A DNA stretch of 9,078 nucleotides from positions 1 through 9,078 of the forward strand of contig CAJCJE010000654.1 of the NCBI GenBank assembly GCA_903970565.1, written 5' to 3'. Below, in pieces: positions 1-6,838 of the stretch. This DNA comes from Candidatus Melainabacteria bacterium. GTDB lineage: Bacteria; Actinomycetota; Actinomycetes; Mycobacteriales; Pseudonocardiaceae. The notes below the pieces were generated by a model. That model saw only the letters and a program-made list of their open reading frames with translations, was not told the origin of the DNA and searched no databases. The position numbers and the translations under genes were made by a program. The first letter of the stretch is position 1. Each line of letters opens with the position of its first letter.

Positions 1-629
1 GCCTCGGCGACCTGGCCGGGATCACCGCCGTTGATGAACCACAGTGCGCGGCCGATGCCCTGGTCGACGGCGCGCGGGAAGTAGTCGGCGTCGCCCTGCC
101 ACGGGTAGGGTGCCGGCCGGTACTGCTCCTCGACCCACTTGCGCGTGTCGAAGTAGGCGCGGTCGAAGCCGTAGCCGTCCACCGCGAGCCAGCTCATCGT
201 CGGGTGGTAGGGGCAGCCGTCGAGTTCGGGCAGCACCTTCGCCCACAGCGGGCGCGGCAGGCGGGCCATCGCGAAACCGATACCGATGTAGGCGAGGAAG
301 ATGTGCGGCGCGCCCGGCCCGAGCAGCAGTTCGCTCGTTCGGTCGCGGCGACCGCCGGGCATGACGTCGAGGATGGTGAAGGCCATCGTCGCGCCCTCGT
401 AGCCGAAGCCGCGCTGCTCCGGCTCGATCATGGCCAGCCGTCGTTCGATCTCCCACAGCGACGGTGCCTCGATCCCCCATTCGAACCCGCACACGACGGC
501 CTGCGGCACCATCTCCAGCCGCTGCGTCGCCGAGGTCGGCTCGACCGGGAAACCCCGGCCCTGGAAACCGACCGATGCCAGCGACGGGGCCATCATGCGC
601 CTGCGCAGCGCACCCAACAGGCTCGGCAT
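1..629 (-). CDS. DUF1702 family protein, N-terminal part (runs off left edge)
   Basis: Read on the minus strand from the ATG at 629 this stays open to the window edge, giving 209 residues and a partial codon. The protein starts MPSLLGALRRRMMAPSLASV and continues with a FQGRGF block, a GFGYEGATMAFTILD block, GPGAPHIFLAYIGIGFAMAR, and a WLAVDGYGFDRAYFDTRKW block. I recognise these as the conserved core of DUF1702. Full-length members are, from memory, a little over 300 residues, so roughly the last third is missing. A GAGAGGA ribosome binding site at 638-644 supports the start. There is no signal peptide or clear membrane span. The family has no assigned reaction that I know of, but it recurs in enediyne clusters, often with a CRTAC1/UnbV-like gene, and such a gene occurs at the other end of this window. 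It is transcribed away from the cyclodehydratase, divergently from the small gene at 923. The 293 bp between them show no promoter I would defend. Confidence 0.85.
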   Translation of the reverse strand, partial: MPSLLGALRRRMMAPSLASVGFQGRGFPVEPTSATQRLEMVPQAVVCGFEWGIEAPSLWEIERRLAMIEPEQRGFGYEGATMAFTILDVMPGGRRDRTSELLLGPGAPHIFLAYIGIGFAMARLPRPLWAKVLPELDGCPYHPTMSWLAVDGYGFDRAYFDTRKWVEEQYRPAPYPWQGDADYFPRAVDQGIGRALWFINGGDPGQVAE

Positions 630-922
630 GATTCGCGTCCTCTCATCCTCATGGACTCCCTGGACGTCCGGCGCGCGAAGGCGGTAAACCACCCGACACC
701 CCCGGTGGACGCCGCGCCCAGCAGAACACGGGCCGGTTTCTCCTCGGCTGTGCTCCGGTTGGGAGCCTTCTTCCGGACTGCGCTCGATCCTGGGGGTGAG
801 GAAGTCACGGTCGGGCGGCGAGATCTTCCCTACCGAGTTGGTGTACGGCGCACTGGCCTGGACCGGCCGGTGGCGAAAACAATCGACACGGACATGTGCG
901 CCACCGGCAGACAGGAGTGGCA

Positions 923-1228
923 ATGACCGGGGAACGTCGCCGGCGACGCCTCAACCTCGGCGTGCGCAGACTGGAGCAGTGGGCGACGACGGCGAACCAG
1001 ATCGACAAGAACGCGGTGTACGAGGTGCTGTTCGCGGTCTCGGACGGATCGGTCTTCCGCAGTCACACCGTGCTCGACGACGTCCAGCGCGCCGGGGAGT
1101 TCTTCGTACTGGCCAGGGACGGCCTGGTCGTCAAGGTGAGTATGCAGCCGTTCGACACCTTCGGCGTGCTCTACATCGGCCCGGACGGATCGGTCGGGCA
1201 GCAGGGGCTCGACCAGGAGATCGCCTGA
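923..1228 (+). CDS. small conserved actinobacterial protein, function unknown (DUF6235-like)
   Basis: A 101-residue soluble protein. The ATG at 923 is preferred because AGGAG at 913-917 lies five bases upstream; an in-frame GTG at 896 has no such site. The N-terminus is very basic (TGERRRRRLNLGVRRLEQW), followed by a helix-like stretch with NAVYEVLFAVSDGSVFR, then a strand-rich half with EFFVLARDGLVVKVSMQPFD and FGVLYIGPDGSVG. The pattern resembles small proteins I remember from Pseudonocardiaceae labelled DUF6235, but I am not certain of that label. No catalytic motif, signal peptide or metal site is visible. It precedes the cyclodehydratase gene by 112 bp on the same strand and may be co-transcribed, although that gap contains its own candidate promoter. 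The role is unknown: an accessory or regulatory factor, or a neighbour unrelated to the pathway. Confidence 0.75.
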   Translation: MTGERRRRRLNLGVRRLEQWATTANQIDKNAVYEVLFAVSDGSVFRSHTVLDDVQRAGEFFVLARDGLVVKVSMQPFDTFGVLYIGPDGSVGQQGLDQEIA

Positions 1229-1281
1229 GCCGAACGGTGGGCATGAAAAACACATGTGCACACCGTGAAAAGCGCACTGGT

Positions 1282-1311
1282 TTGACCCTATGGGTCTCCG
1301 CAGGATCTAAG
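1282..1311 (+). promoter_or_regulatory. candidate promoter with inverted repeat upstream of the cyclodehydratase gene
   Basis: TTGACC at 1282-1287 is a good -35 match. TCTAAG at 1306-1311 is a weak -10, with an 18-base spacer. The inverted repeat GACCC-TAT-GGGTC at 1284-1296 overlaps the -35 and could be an operator. A start near 1318 would leave a leader of about 20 bases before the ATG at 1341, which has AGGGG at 1330-1334. Pattern reading only. Confidence 0.35.
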
Positions 1312-1340
1312 CACTCGCATACAACTGACAGGGGCTCGCG

Positions 1341-3644
1341 ATGTCGACCACCGTCTCCCAGCCGCCCATGTCCGACAACGAACCCGGCCGACGGACGCTG
1401 ATCGGTTTCCGTCGCGATCTGCGGGTCGAGATCTCCCGAGGCGATCAGGTGTACCTGTTCTCCGAACAGGGACTGACCTCGCTGGAGGGCACGGCCACGG
1501 CCGCGGTGGCCAGCCTCCTGGACGGCACCCACGAACTCGCCGCGCTGTTGGCCAGACCACCGGCCGGCCTGACCGCCGCGCAGGTGGCCGCGACGATCAG
1601 CAGGCTCACCGAGGAGGGCATGGTCACGCTGCGCCCGCCCGAGGCCGGCCGAGCGCACGACGACGGGGCGGCCGGTTACTGGGAGGGGGCCGGGCTCGAC
1701 GCGACCGAGGCGACCGAGCGCACGGCCGGCGGCCGGCTCGCGGTGCTCGCGATCGGCGGCATCGACCCGGCCCCGCTGCGCGCCGCGCTGGGCGCGGCCG
1801 GCCTGACCATCGACGCCGGCGATGATCCCGCTTCGGCCGATCTGTCCATTGTGTTGTGCGAGGACTACCTCAACCCGCTACTGGCCGAGATCGACACGGC
1901 ACAGCGCGCGACGGGTACGCCGTGGCTGCTGGCCAAACCGACCGGCGCGGTGACCTGGTTCGGCCCGGTGTTCCAGCCGTCGCTGCCCGGTTGCTGGCAC
2001 TGCGTGGCCAAGCGGCTGGCCGGTCACCGCAGGGCGGAGTCGTGCGCGCAGCACGCGCTCGGTCACCCCGGCCCCGTCGACCGGCCCCAGGTCTCGGTGC
2101 CCCCACTGGCTGCCGCGTCGGCGCACCTGATCGCGTTGGAGGCGACCAAATGGCTGGCCGGCTACCGCCGTCCGGACCAAAGTGGAGTACACACCTTCGA
2201 CAGTCTCACGCTGAGCATTCGACACCACGTTCTGCCCGTGTCGCCGCAGTGCGCGCACTGCGGCGATCCGAACCTGATCCGGGCCAGGACGCGGCGGCCG
2301 GTCATCCTGGGTCGGTGCCCGAAGTCGGCCGACTCGGCGGGCGGGTACCGGGCCCGGTCGGCCGAGGAGACCTTCGCCGCGTACGGACACCTGGTCAGCC
2401 CGGTGACGGGCATCGTGCCGGATATCCGGCGCGCCGAGTACGGGCCGAGGTTCTTCAACTCCTTCCGGTCCGGGCCGAACGTGGCCGCCCGGGGCACCGA
2501 CTTCAGCGGCCTGCGCGCGGCCATGCGGATGGAGAACGGCGGCAAGGGCACGACCGAGGCGCAGGCCAGGATGAGCGCGCTGGGCGAGGCGGTCGAACGC
2601 TACTGCGGCTCCTTCCACGGCGACGAGGAGATCGTCTCGGGCAGCCTGCGCTCCCTCGGTGAGCGCGCGGTGCACCCCAACAGCTGCCAGCTGTTCGCCG
2701 AGCACCAGTTCACCGAACGCCAGTCCTGGAACGAGCGGCACTCCACCTTTCAGTACGTGCCGCCGCGCTTCGACGAGAACGCGGTCCTCAACTGGACGCC
2801 CGTGTGGTCGTTGACCCAGTCCAGGCACCGGCTGCTGCCCACCGAACTGCTCTACTTCGGCAGCCCGGCGCAGGCGATGCTGTGCGCGGACTCCAACGGC
2901 AACGCGGCCGGCGCCAGCCTGGCGGACGCGGTGCTACAGGGCCTGCTCGAACTCGTCGAGCGGGATGCCGTCGCGCTGTGGTGGTACAACCGCGACCGGG
3001 TGCCGGGGATCGACCTGGCCGCCTTCGACGACCCGTGGAACGCGCAGGCACGCGAGGTCTACGCCGGCCTCGGCCGCTCGGTGTGGGCCCTGGACCTGAC
3101 CTCCGACCTCGGCGTGCCGACCGTGGTGGCGTGCTCGGCGAGCGAGACGGACGGGCGCGACGTGCTGTTCGGCTTCGGCGCCCATCTCGACCCGAGGATC
3201 GCGCTGCGCCGCGCGCTCACCGAGATGAACCAGCTGATGCCCGCGCTGCTCGCCGCGCGGCACACCGGTACCGCGCCCTGCGACGACCCGGACGCGGCGC
3301 GCTGGTTCGACGGCGTGACCGTCGCCGAACAGCCCTATCTCCGCGCCGATCCCGGACGCCGCCTGCTCGGGCCCGGCGACTACGACTGGACCTCCGGCGA
3401 GGACATCGTCGAGGACATCGACCTGATCCGGCATCGGCTGGAAGCGCTCGGCATGGAGATGCTGGTCCTCGACCAGACCCGGCCGGATGTCGGTCTGCCC
3501 GTGGCCAAGGTCATCGTGCCGGGCCTGCGCCACTTCTGGCGGCGGCTGGCTCCTGGGCGCCTGTTCGACACGCCGGTCCACCTCGGCCGGCGCGCCGTCG
3601 CGCAACACCACGGTGAGCTGAATCCGATCCCGATGTTCCTGTGA
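1341..3644 (+). CDS. fused TOMM cyclodehydratase (RRE + ThiF/E1-like C domain + YcaO domain)
   Basis: This 767-residue protein is predicted to bind a RiPP leader peptide and cyclodehydrate Cys/Ser/Thr in the core to thiazoline/oxazoline using ATP. Residues about 25-95 look like a PqqD-type winged-helix RRE, with GDQVYLFSEQGLTSLEG and AAVASLLDG followed by a second helical segment. Residues about 130-330 are the E1-like C domain; two CxxC pairs, C218/C221 and C304/C307, would form its structural zinc site. Residues about 385-767 are YcaO: GKGTTEAQARMSALGEAVER from G401, with acidic residues E416 and E419; SNGNAAGAS from S518; LELVERDAVALWW with E537, E540 and D542; and the C-terminus PIPMFL, the proline-rich tail typical of azoline-forming members. 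The length fits C-D fusions. The ATG at 1341 follows AGGGG at 1330-1334. Neighbours fit a RiPP locus, and a candidate substrate lies at 6758-6934. No flavin dehydrogenase is in the window, so whether azolines are oxidised is open. No TTA codon was noticed. Confidence 0.93.
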   Translation: MSTTVSQPPMSDNEPGRRTLIGFRRDLRVEISRGDQVYLFSEQGLTSLEGTATAAVASLLDGTHELAALLARPPAGLTAAQVAATISRLTEEGMVTLRPPEAGRAHDDGAAGYWEGAGLDATEATERTAGGRLAVLAIGGIDPAPLRAALGAAGLTIDAGDDPASADLSIVLCEDYLNPLLAEIDTAQRATGTPWLLAKPTGAVTWFGPVFQPSLPGCWHCVAKRLAGHRRAESCAQHALGHPGPVDRPQVSVPPLAAASAHLIALEATKWLAGYRRPDQSGVHTFDSLTLSIRHHVLPVSPQCAHCGDPNLIRARTRRPVILGRCPKSADSAGGYRARSAEETFAAYGHLVSPVTGIVPDIRRAEYGPRFFNSFRSGPNVAARGTDFSGLRAAMRMENGGKGTTEAQARMSALGEAVERYCGSFHGDEEIVSGSLRSLGERAVHPNSCQLFAEHQFTERQSWNERHSTFQYVPPRFDENAVLNWTPVWSLTQSRHRLLPTELLYFGSPAQAMLCADSNGNAAGASLADAVLQGLLELVERDAVALWWYNRDRVPGIDLAAFDDPWNAQAREVYAGLGRSVWALDLTSDLGVPTVVACSASETDGRDVLFGFGAHLDPRIALRRALTEMNQLMPALLAARHTGTAPCDDPDAARWFDGVTVAEQPYLRADPGRRLLGPGDYDWTSGEDIVEDIDLIRHRLEALGMEMLVLDQTRPDVGLPVAKVIVPGLRHFWRRLAPGRLFDTPVHLGRRAVAQHHGELNPIPMFL

Positions 3645-3686
3645 TCCCAGGCCGTTGCTCGTTCCCGTGATCCCGGCCGTTTCTCG
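3635..3686 (+). repeat. imperfect tandem repeat, about 26 bp x 2, across the cyclodehydratase stop codon
   Basis: The segment 3635-3660 (starting GTTCCTGTGATCCC) is repeated at 3661-3686 (starting GTTCCCGTGATCCC). There are two or three substitutions and one missing base. The first copy contains the TGA stop at 3642-3644 and the second carries a copy of that TGA. A shorter echo, GTGATC, follows. It looks like a local duplication of the gene end; no terminator hairpin is evident here. Confidence 0.7.
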
Positions 3687-3709
3687 GTGATCGGCAGGTA
3701 CGGCGCGAC

Positions 3710-3875
3710 ATGCCGCTGATCCGCATACAATTCCTGGTGCACTCGCGGACGTGGGGGATGCGCCCATTCGGCGGCGATCCGCCCGACATCGCGGAAAACG
3801 CGCGGCAACTCGGCGACTCCGGGACCGGCCGGTGTCGACGAGTTCGTCGTTGGGGAACCGGATTTGACCTGGTAG
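3710..3875 (+). pseudogene. possible frameshifted gene relic, weakly luciferase-like monooxygenase-like
   Basis: From 3710 the reading MPLIRIQFLVHSRTWGMRPF then GGDPPDIAENARQLGDSG has mostly G or C in third positions, as a real gene here would. After about 3830 the coding-like signal moves by one base to a second frame reading GVDEFVVGEPDLTW and a TAG at 3873-3875. Joined, the two resemble the start of a flavin-dependent LLM oxidoreductase (a basic strand, then DIAENARQL and a DEFVVGEP strand), but the match is from memory and short. There is no ribosome binding site at 3710, and the -35 of the next gene's promoter falls inside the relic. It could also be a chance open stretch. Confidence 0.27.
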
Positions 3876-3893
3876 CCTGGGCCCCAATCAAAT
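3864..3893 (+). promoter_or_regulatory. candidate promoter of the double histidine kinase gene
   Basis: TTGACC at 3864-3869 and TCAAAT at 3888-3893, with an 18-base spacer, make a vegetative-type promoter. The predicted start of transcription is about 3900. The upstream ATG at 3892 would then not be transcribed, which favours the ATG at 3916 behind its G-rich site (3907-3912). The same TTGACC hexamer is used upstream of the gene at 1341. Confidence 0.45.
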
Positions 3894-3915
3894 GTGGGTA
3901 CAGCTCGGGGGGCCT

Positions 3916-6318
3916 ATGAAGGCGTTGCCGGCCGATACAGCAGACCCTGAGTACGTCACGACTCCAGCCGGCGAGAAAACTTTTGCTTATCGCGATTTCG
4001 GGATCGCCTGGGGACTGTCGCGAACCGTTGTCAGCGTGGTGATTTGCGGTGATGCGGCGGTCGTCCTCGCCAATCTCTGGAATGCGCGAACCGGTCCGAT
4101 CGGCGTTGGCCTGGCATTTGTACTCCTTGCTGCAATGCTGTCCGTCCAACTGCTTCACTTCAGCCGGCGCGGGGCGCGCTTGCATTCGCCGCGCAGTTAC
4201 GCGCTGCTCGGCGCCCAGGCCTGCCTCGCCTACCTGCCCTTTCTGGTCTTCGGTGAGTACTGGGACGGCGTGCCGAGTTTCCTGGCCGGCTCGCTGTTGC
4301 TGACCCTGCCCACGCTGCCGGCAGCGGGTTCGTTGGTCGCGGTCGCCGCGAGCGTGGCGGTCATCCAGACCACGCAGCCGGGTTCCTGGGTGAGCGTGCC
4401 GTACATCTTCTTCACCGTTGCCACCTTCGGCCTGGAGATCTATCTGTTGACCAGGCTGGCCGCGTTGATCGGCGAACTGGACTCCGCCCGTGACGAACTC
4501 GCCCAGCTCGCGGTCGCCCAGGAACGCCTGCGGTTCGCCCGGGACCTGCACGACCTGCTCGGGCTGAGCCTGTCCGCGATCACCCTCAAGGGCGAACTCG
4601 CCTACCGCCTGATGTACAAGGACCCGACGCAGGCCAGGAACGAACTCGACGAGATCCTGAGCATCGCCCGCCGTGCCCTGACCGATCTGCGCTCGGTCGC
4701 CACCGGCTACCAGGAGCTGTCACTGGAACAGGAATGCCGGTCGGCCGAGTCGGTGCTGACCGCCTCCAACGTTCGGGTCAACCTGGAGGCGAACTACGCG
4801 GACCTGCCGACGGAGGTGCGCACCGTCCTGGGCGCGGTCCTGCGCGAGGGCGTCACCAACGTACTGCGGCACAGCAAGGCCGAGCACTGCGACATCCTGA
4901 TCCGCGGGTCCCGGGACGGGGTCTCGTTGGACATCGTCAACGACGGCATCGTCGAGCAGACCGGCGTCGTCGACGAACACGGCTCCGGCACGCACAACGT
5001 CGCCGAGCGCGTCGCCGCGCAGGGCGGTTCGGTCTCCTCCGGACTGGAGGAGGGCCGCCGCCACTATCGGCTGCACGTACACATTCCGCTGGCCGCCGCC
5101 GACGTCGCTCCGGGGAGGCCGTGGCGAGCGGTTGCCCCGCGCCGGCACAACCCCGACCGCGAACCGCGCGACGGGATCTGGCTGCGATCGACCACCTCGA
5201 TCAATGGCTGGCCGATCCGCACCCTGATCGCGCTGGTGTTCGTCGGCATGACGATCTCGGCCTGCTTCCACCTGCTCGCGCTGACCCACAACGTCGGGGA
5301 CGTCGTCTCCGGCGTCGGCTACCTGGCCGCCCTGCTGGCACTGCAACTGGCCTACGCCAATCGGCTGCACAGCCTGCAACGCTCGGTCCAGGGCTATGCC
5401 CTGCTGTTCGTGCAGGCCTGCCTGACCTACCTGCCGATGGTCGAGCTGGGCAACGCCTGGGTGAGTATGCCGGGGCTGCTCGTCGGCTGCGCACTGGTGG
5501 TGCTGCCTCGGCCACTGGGCTGGACCGTGCTCGCCGCCTCGGTCGGGGCGACCGCCTGGCACTTCGCGCTGACCGGCCCGGCCGACCTCGCCGCCAGCGC
5601 CGCCAACGTGTTGATCACCGGCCTCGTCGTGTTCGGCCTGACCTCGCTGAGCCAGTTGGTCCGCGAGCTGAACACGGCGCGCACCGAGTTGGCGCAGATG
5701 GCCATCGCCAGGGAGCGGTTGCTGTTCACCGAGGACCTGCACCACCTGCTCGGCCGGAGCCTGTCCACGATCTCGATCAAGATCGAGTTGACCCGGCGGC
5801 TGGCGAACGACGACACCGATCAGGTCATGCAGGAGTTGGGCGAGATCCTCCAGTTGGCCAGACAGGCGCTGGCCGACGTCCGTTCCGTTGCCCACGGTTA
5901 TCGCGAACTCTCCCTGGACGACGAGTCGCGTTCCGCGCGGTCGGTACTCGTCGCGGCCGATGTCGCCGTGCGGATGAACATCGACTACGGCGATCTTCCC
6001 GTACTCGTGCGCACGGTGCTCGCGGTCGCGCTGCGCGAGGCGGTCACCAACATCCTGCGGCACAGCAGGGCCCAGCACTGTGAGATCTCCATCGCGCGCG
6101 AGGACGGCCGGGTGTCGCTGACCATCGTCAACGACGGAGTCATCGCGCCGAACTCGAACGAGGCCGGCGCCGAGGACGGGATCGACGGGACGGCCGAGTT
6201 CCGCACCTCGGGCGGCGTCGCCTCGCTGGGCCACCGGTTCCGTCAACTCAACGGTGAACTGACCGCCGGACCGACCAGCGACGGCCGGTTCCGGATGCGG
6301 GCCTCGGTACCGGTCTGA
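3916..6318 (+). CDS. tandem-duplicated membrane sensor histidine kinase (two HisKA_3/HATPase units in one chain)
   Basis: An 800-residue protein with two copies of a NarL/DesK-type kinase. Each copy has about five or six membrane spans (residues about 37-178 and 436-580), then a dimerisation/phosphoacceptor helix and an ATPase domain. In copy 1 the acceptor is H212 in RDLHDLLGLSLS, the N box has E311 and N315, the G1-like VNDG has D343, and GSG is at 356-358. In copy 2 they are H609 in EDLHHLLGRSLS, E708 and N712, D740, and a degenerate SGG at 765-767. Every equivalent residue from H to VNDG is exactly 397 residues apart, so the halves arose by duplication without indels in that part. Copy 2 has His instead of Asp after the acceptor. 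Both copies lack the His/Gln usually found four residues after that Asp position (L217, R614). Copy 1 looks able to bind ATP; copy 2 may be impaired. No response regulator is adjacent. The role is inferred: membrane sensing that controls the locus. The 3916 start has GGGGGG just upstream, and the first 25 codons are richer in A/T. Confidence 0.9.
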   Translation: MKALPADTADPEYVTTPAGEKTFAYRDFGIAWGLSRTVVSVVICGDAAVVLANLWNARTGPIGVGLAFVLLAAMLSVQLLHFSRRGARLHSPRSYALLGAQACLAYLPFLVFGEYWDGVPSFLAGSLLLTLPTLPAAGSLVAVAASVAVIQTTQPGSWVSVPYIFFTVATFGLEIYLLTRLAALIGELDSARDELAQLAVAQERLRFARDLHDLLGLSLSAITLKGELAYRLMYKDPTQARNELDEILSIARRALTDLRSVATGYQELSLEQECRSAESVLTASNVRVNLEANYADLPTEVRTVLGAVLREGVTNVLRHSKAEHCDILIRGSRDGVSLDIVNDGIVEQTGVVDEHGSGTHNVAERVAAQGGSVSSGLEEGRRHYRLHVHIPLAAADVAPGRPWRAVAPRRHNPDREPRDGIWLRSTTSINGWPIRTLIALVFVGMTISACFHLLALTHNVGDVVSGVGYLAALLALQLAYANRLHSLQRSVQGYALLFVQACLTYLPMVELGNAWVSMPGLLVGCALVVLPRPLGWTVLAASVGATAWHFALTGPADLAASAANVLITGLVVFGLTSLSQLVRELNTARTELAQMAIARERLLFTEDLHHLLGRSLSTISIKIELTRRLANDDTDQVMQELGEILQLARQALADVRSVAHGYRELSLDDESRSARSVLVAADVAVRMNIDYGDLPVLVRTVLAVALREAVTNILRHSRAQHCEISIAREDGRVSLTIVNDGVIAPNSNEAGAEDGIDGTAEFRTSGGVASLGHRFRQLNGELTAGPTSDGRFRMRASVPV

Positions 6319-6345
6319 CCGGTCCTCGGTACCGGTCAGACCGGT
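6309..6345 (+). terminator. perfect 15-bp stem-loop over the kinase stop codon
   Basis: ACCGGTCTGACCGGT (6309-6323) and ACCGGTCAGACCGGT (6331-6345) are exact reverse complements with a 7-base loop CCTCGGT. Each arm is itself nearly palindromic around one central base, and the whole is also a 22-bp tandem repeat (6302-6323, 6324-6345) differing at one position. The TGA at 6316-6318 sits in the left arm. No T-tract follows, as is common for terminators in high-GC actinomycetes. A smaller hairpin CGGCCG/CGGCCG at 6350-6355 and 6364-6369 follows. Confidence 0.7.
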
Positions 6346-6757
6346 CGAACGGCCGAGAACCACCGGCCGCCCACTTCCTGGCGCCACGGATCGAATCGAC
6401 CCGGTTCCCGGCCGTCAACCCGGTATCCGTGGCGTGGCGAGGTGATCGCCCACCGCACCGGCCCGGACAGTCGGGCGGCGGCGGAGGAAATCGGGCCATC
6501 CGCGGACCGGCAATCACGCCGATCCGCGGCGATCCCAACCAATTCGAACAGCAAAATGGGATTAGTTAACAATAGTTGAATCTGAATCGACGTCCCGATA
6601 AAAACGTTACAAGCATTCCCGAAACGTTATCAATATTCGTATTCACGCCCGGCGAATCAGCCTTCCCCGGAGCATCACCGATTCGCCCGTATTCGCCTGA
6701 CTTGCACCCAGTCAATCCGGACACCAAGACAGTTCTCCCCCACCGTCCGGGTCCGGA
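6346..6757. other. gene-free stretch between convergent genes, with inverted repeats and an AT-rich island
   Basis: No convincing gene is present. A 10-bp inverted repeat CGCCACGGAT / ATCCGTGGCG lies at 6382-6391 and 6425-6434 (33-base loop). A second, CCGCGGA / TCCGCGG, lies at 6500-6506 and 6523-6529. From about 6540 to 6660 the composition drops to AT-rich; this island holds GTTAAC and two copies of AAACGTTA at 6602-6609 and 6622-6629, exactly 20 bp apart. On the minus strand an open frame ending at 6336 contains FDPWR near its C-terminus but has no credible start. The stretch may hold terminators for both genes, protein-binding sites, or remains of a lost gene. Confidence 0.55.
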
Positions 6758-6838
6758 TCAGGCAGCAGACTGGATACCCAACGCCACACCGCAGGTCGTG
6801 GTGATCGCCATACCGGGCCGATTGCGCCACGGATCGAA
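6381..6838. repeat. dispersed 15-bp repeat GCGCCACGGATCGAA (6381-6395 and 6824-6838)
   Basis: The 15-mer occurs exactly at 6381-6395 and 6824-6838, in the same orientation. A third, inverted copy of its 10-bp core is at 6425-6434. On the minus strand both full copies are read in the frame that gives FDPWR: once in the 58-residue peptide (residues 33-37) and once in the open but startless frame that ends at 6336. Confidence 0.6.

Noticed and set aside
204..926. 240-codon plus-strand open frame opposite the DUF1702 gene
   Set aside because: Antisense to clear DUF1702 blocks and lacking a ribosome binding site.
3511..4551. Long minus-strand open frame opposite the cyclodehydratase end and kinase start
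   Set aside because: It runs antisense to two well-supported genes, is rich in Arg/Gln/Gly in the way of antisense frames in high-GC DNA, and shows no domain.
4720..6387. 555-codon minus-strand open frame opposite the kinase gene
   Set aside because: Mirror of the strong third-position bias of the kinase gene; low-complexity composition and no recognisable motif.
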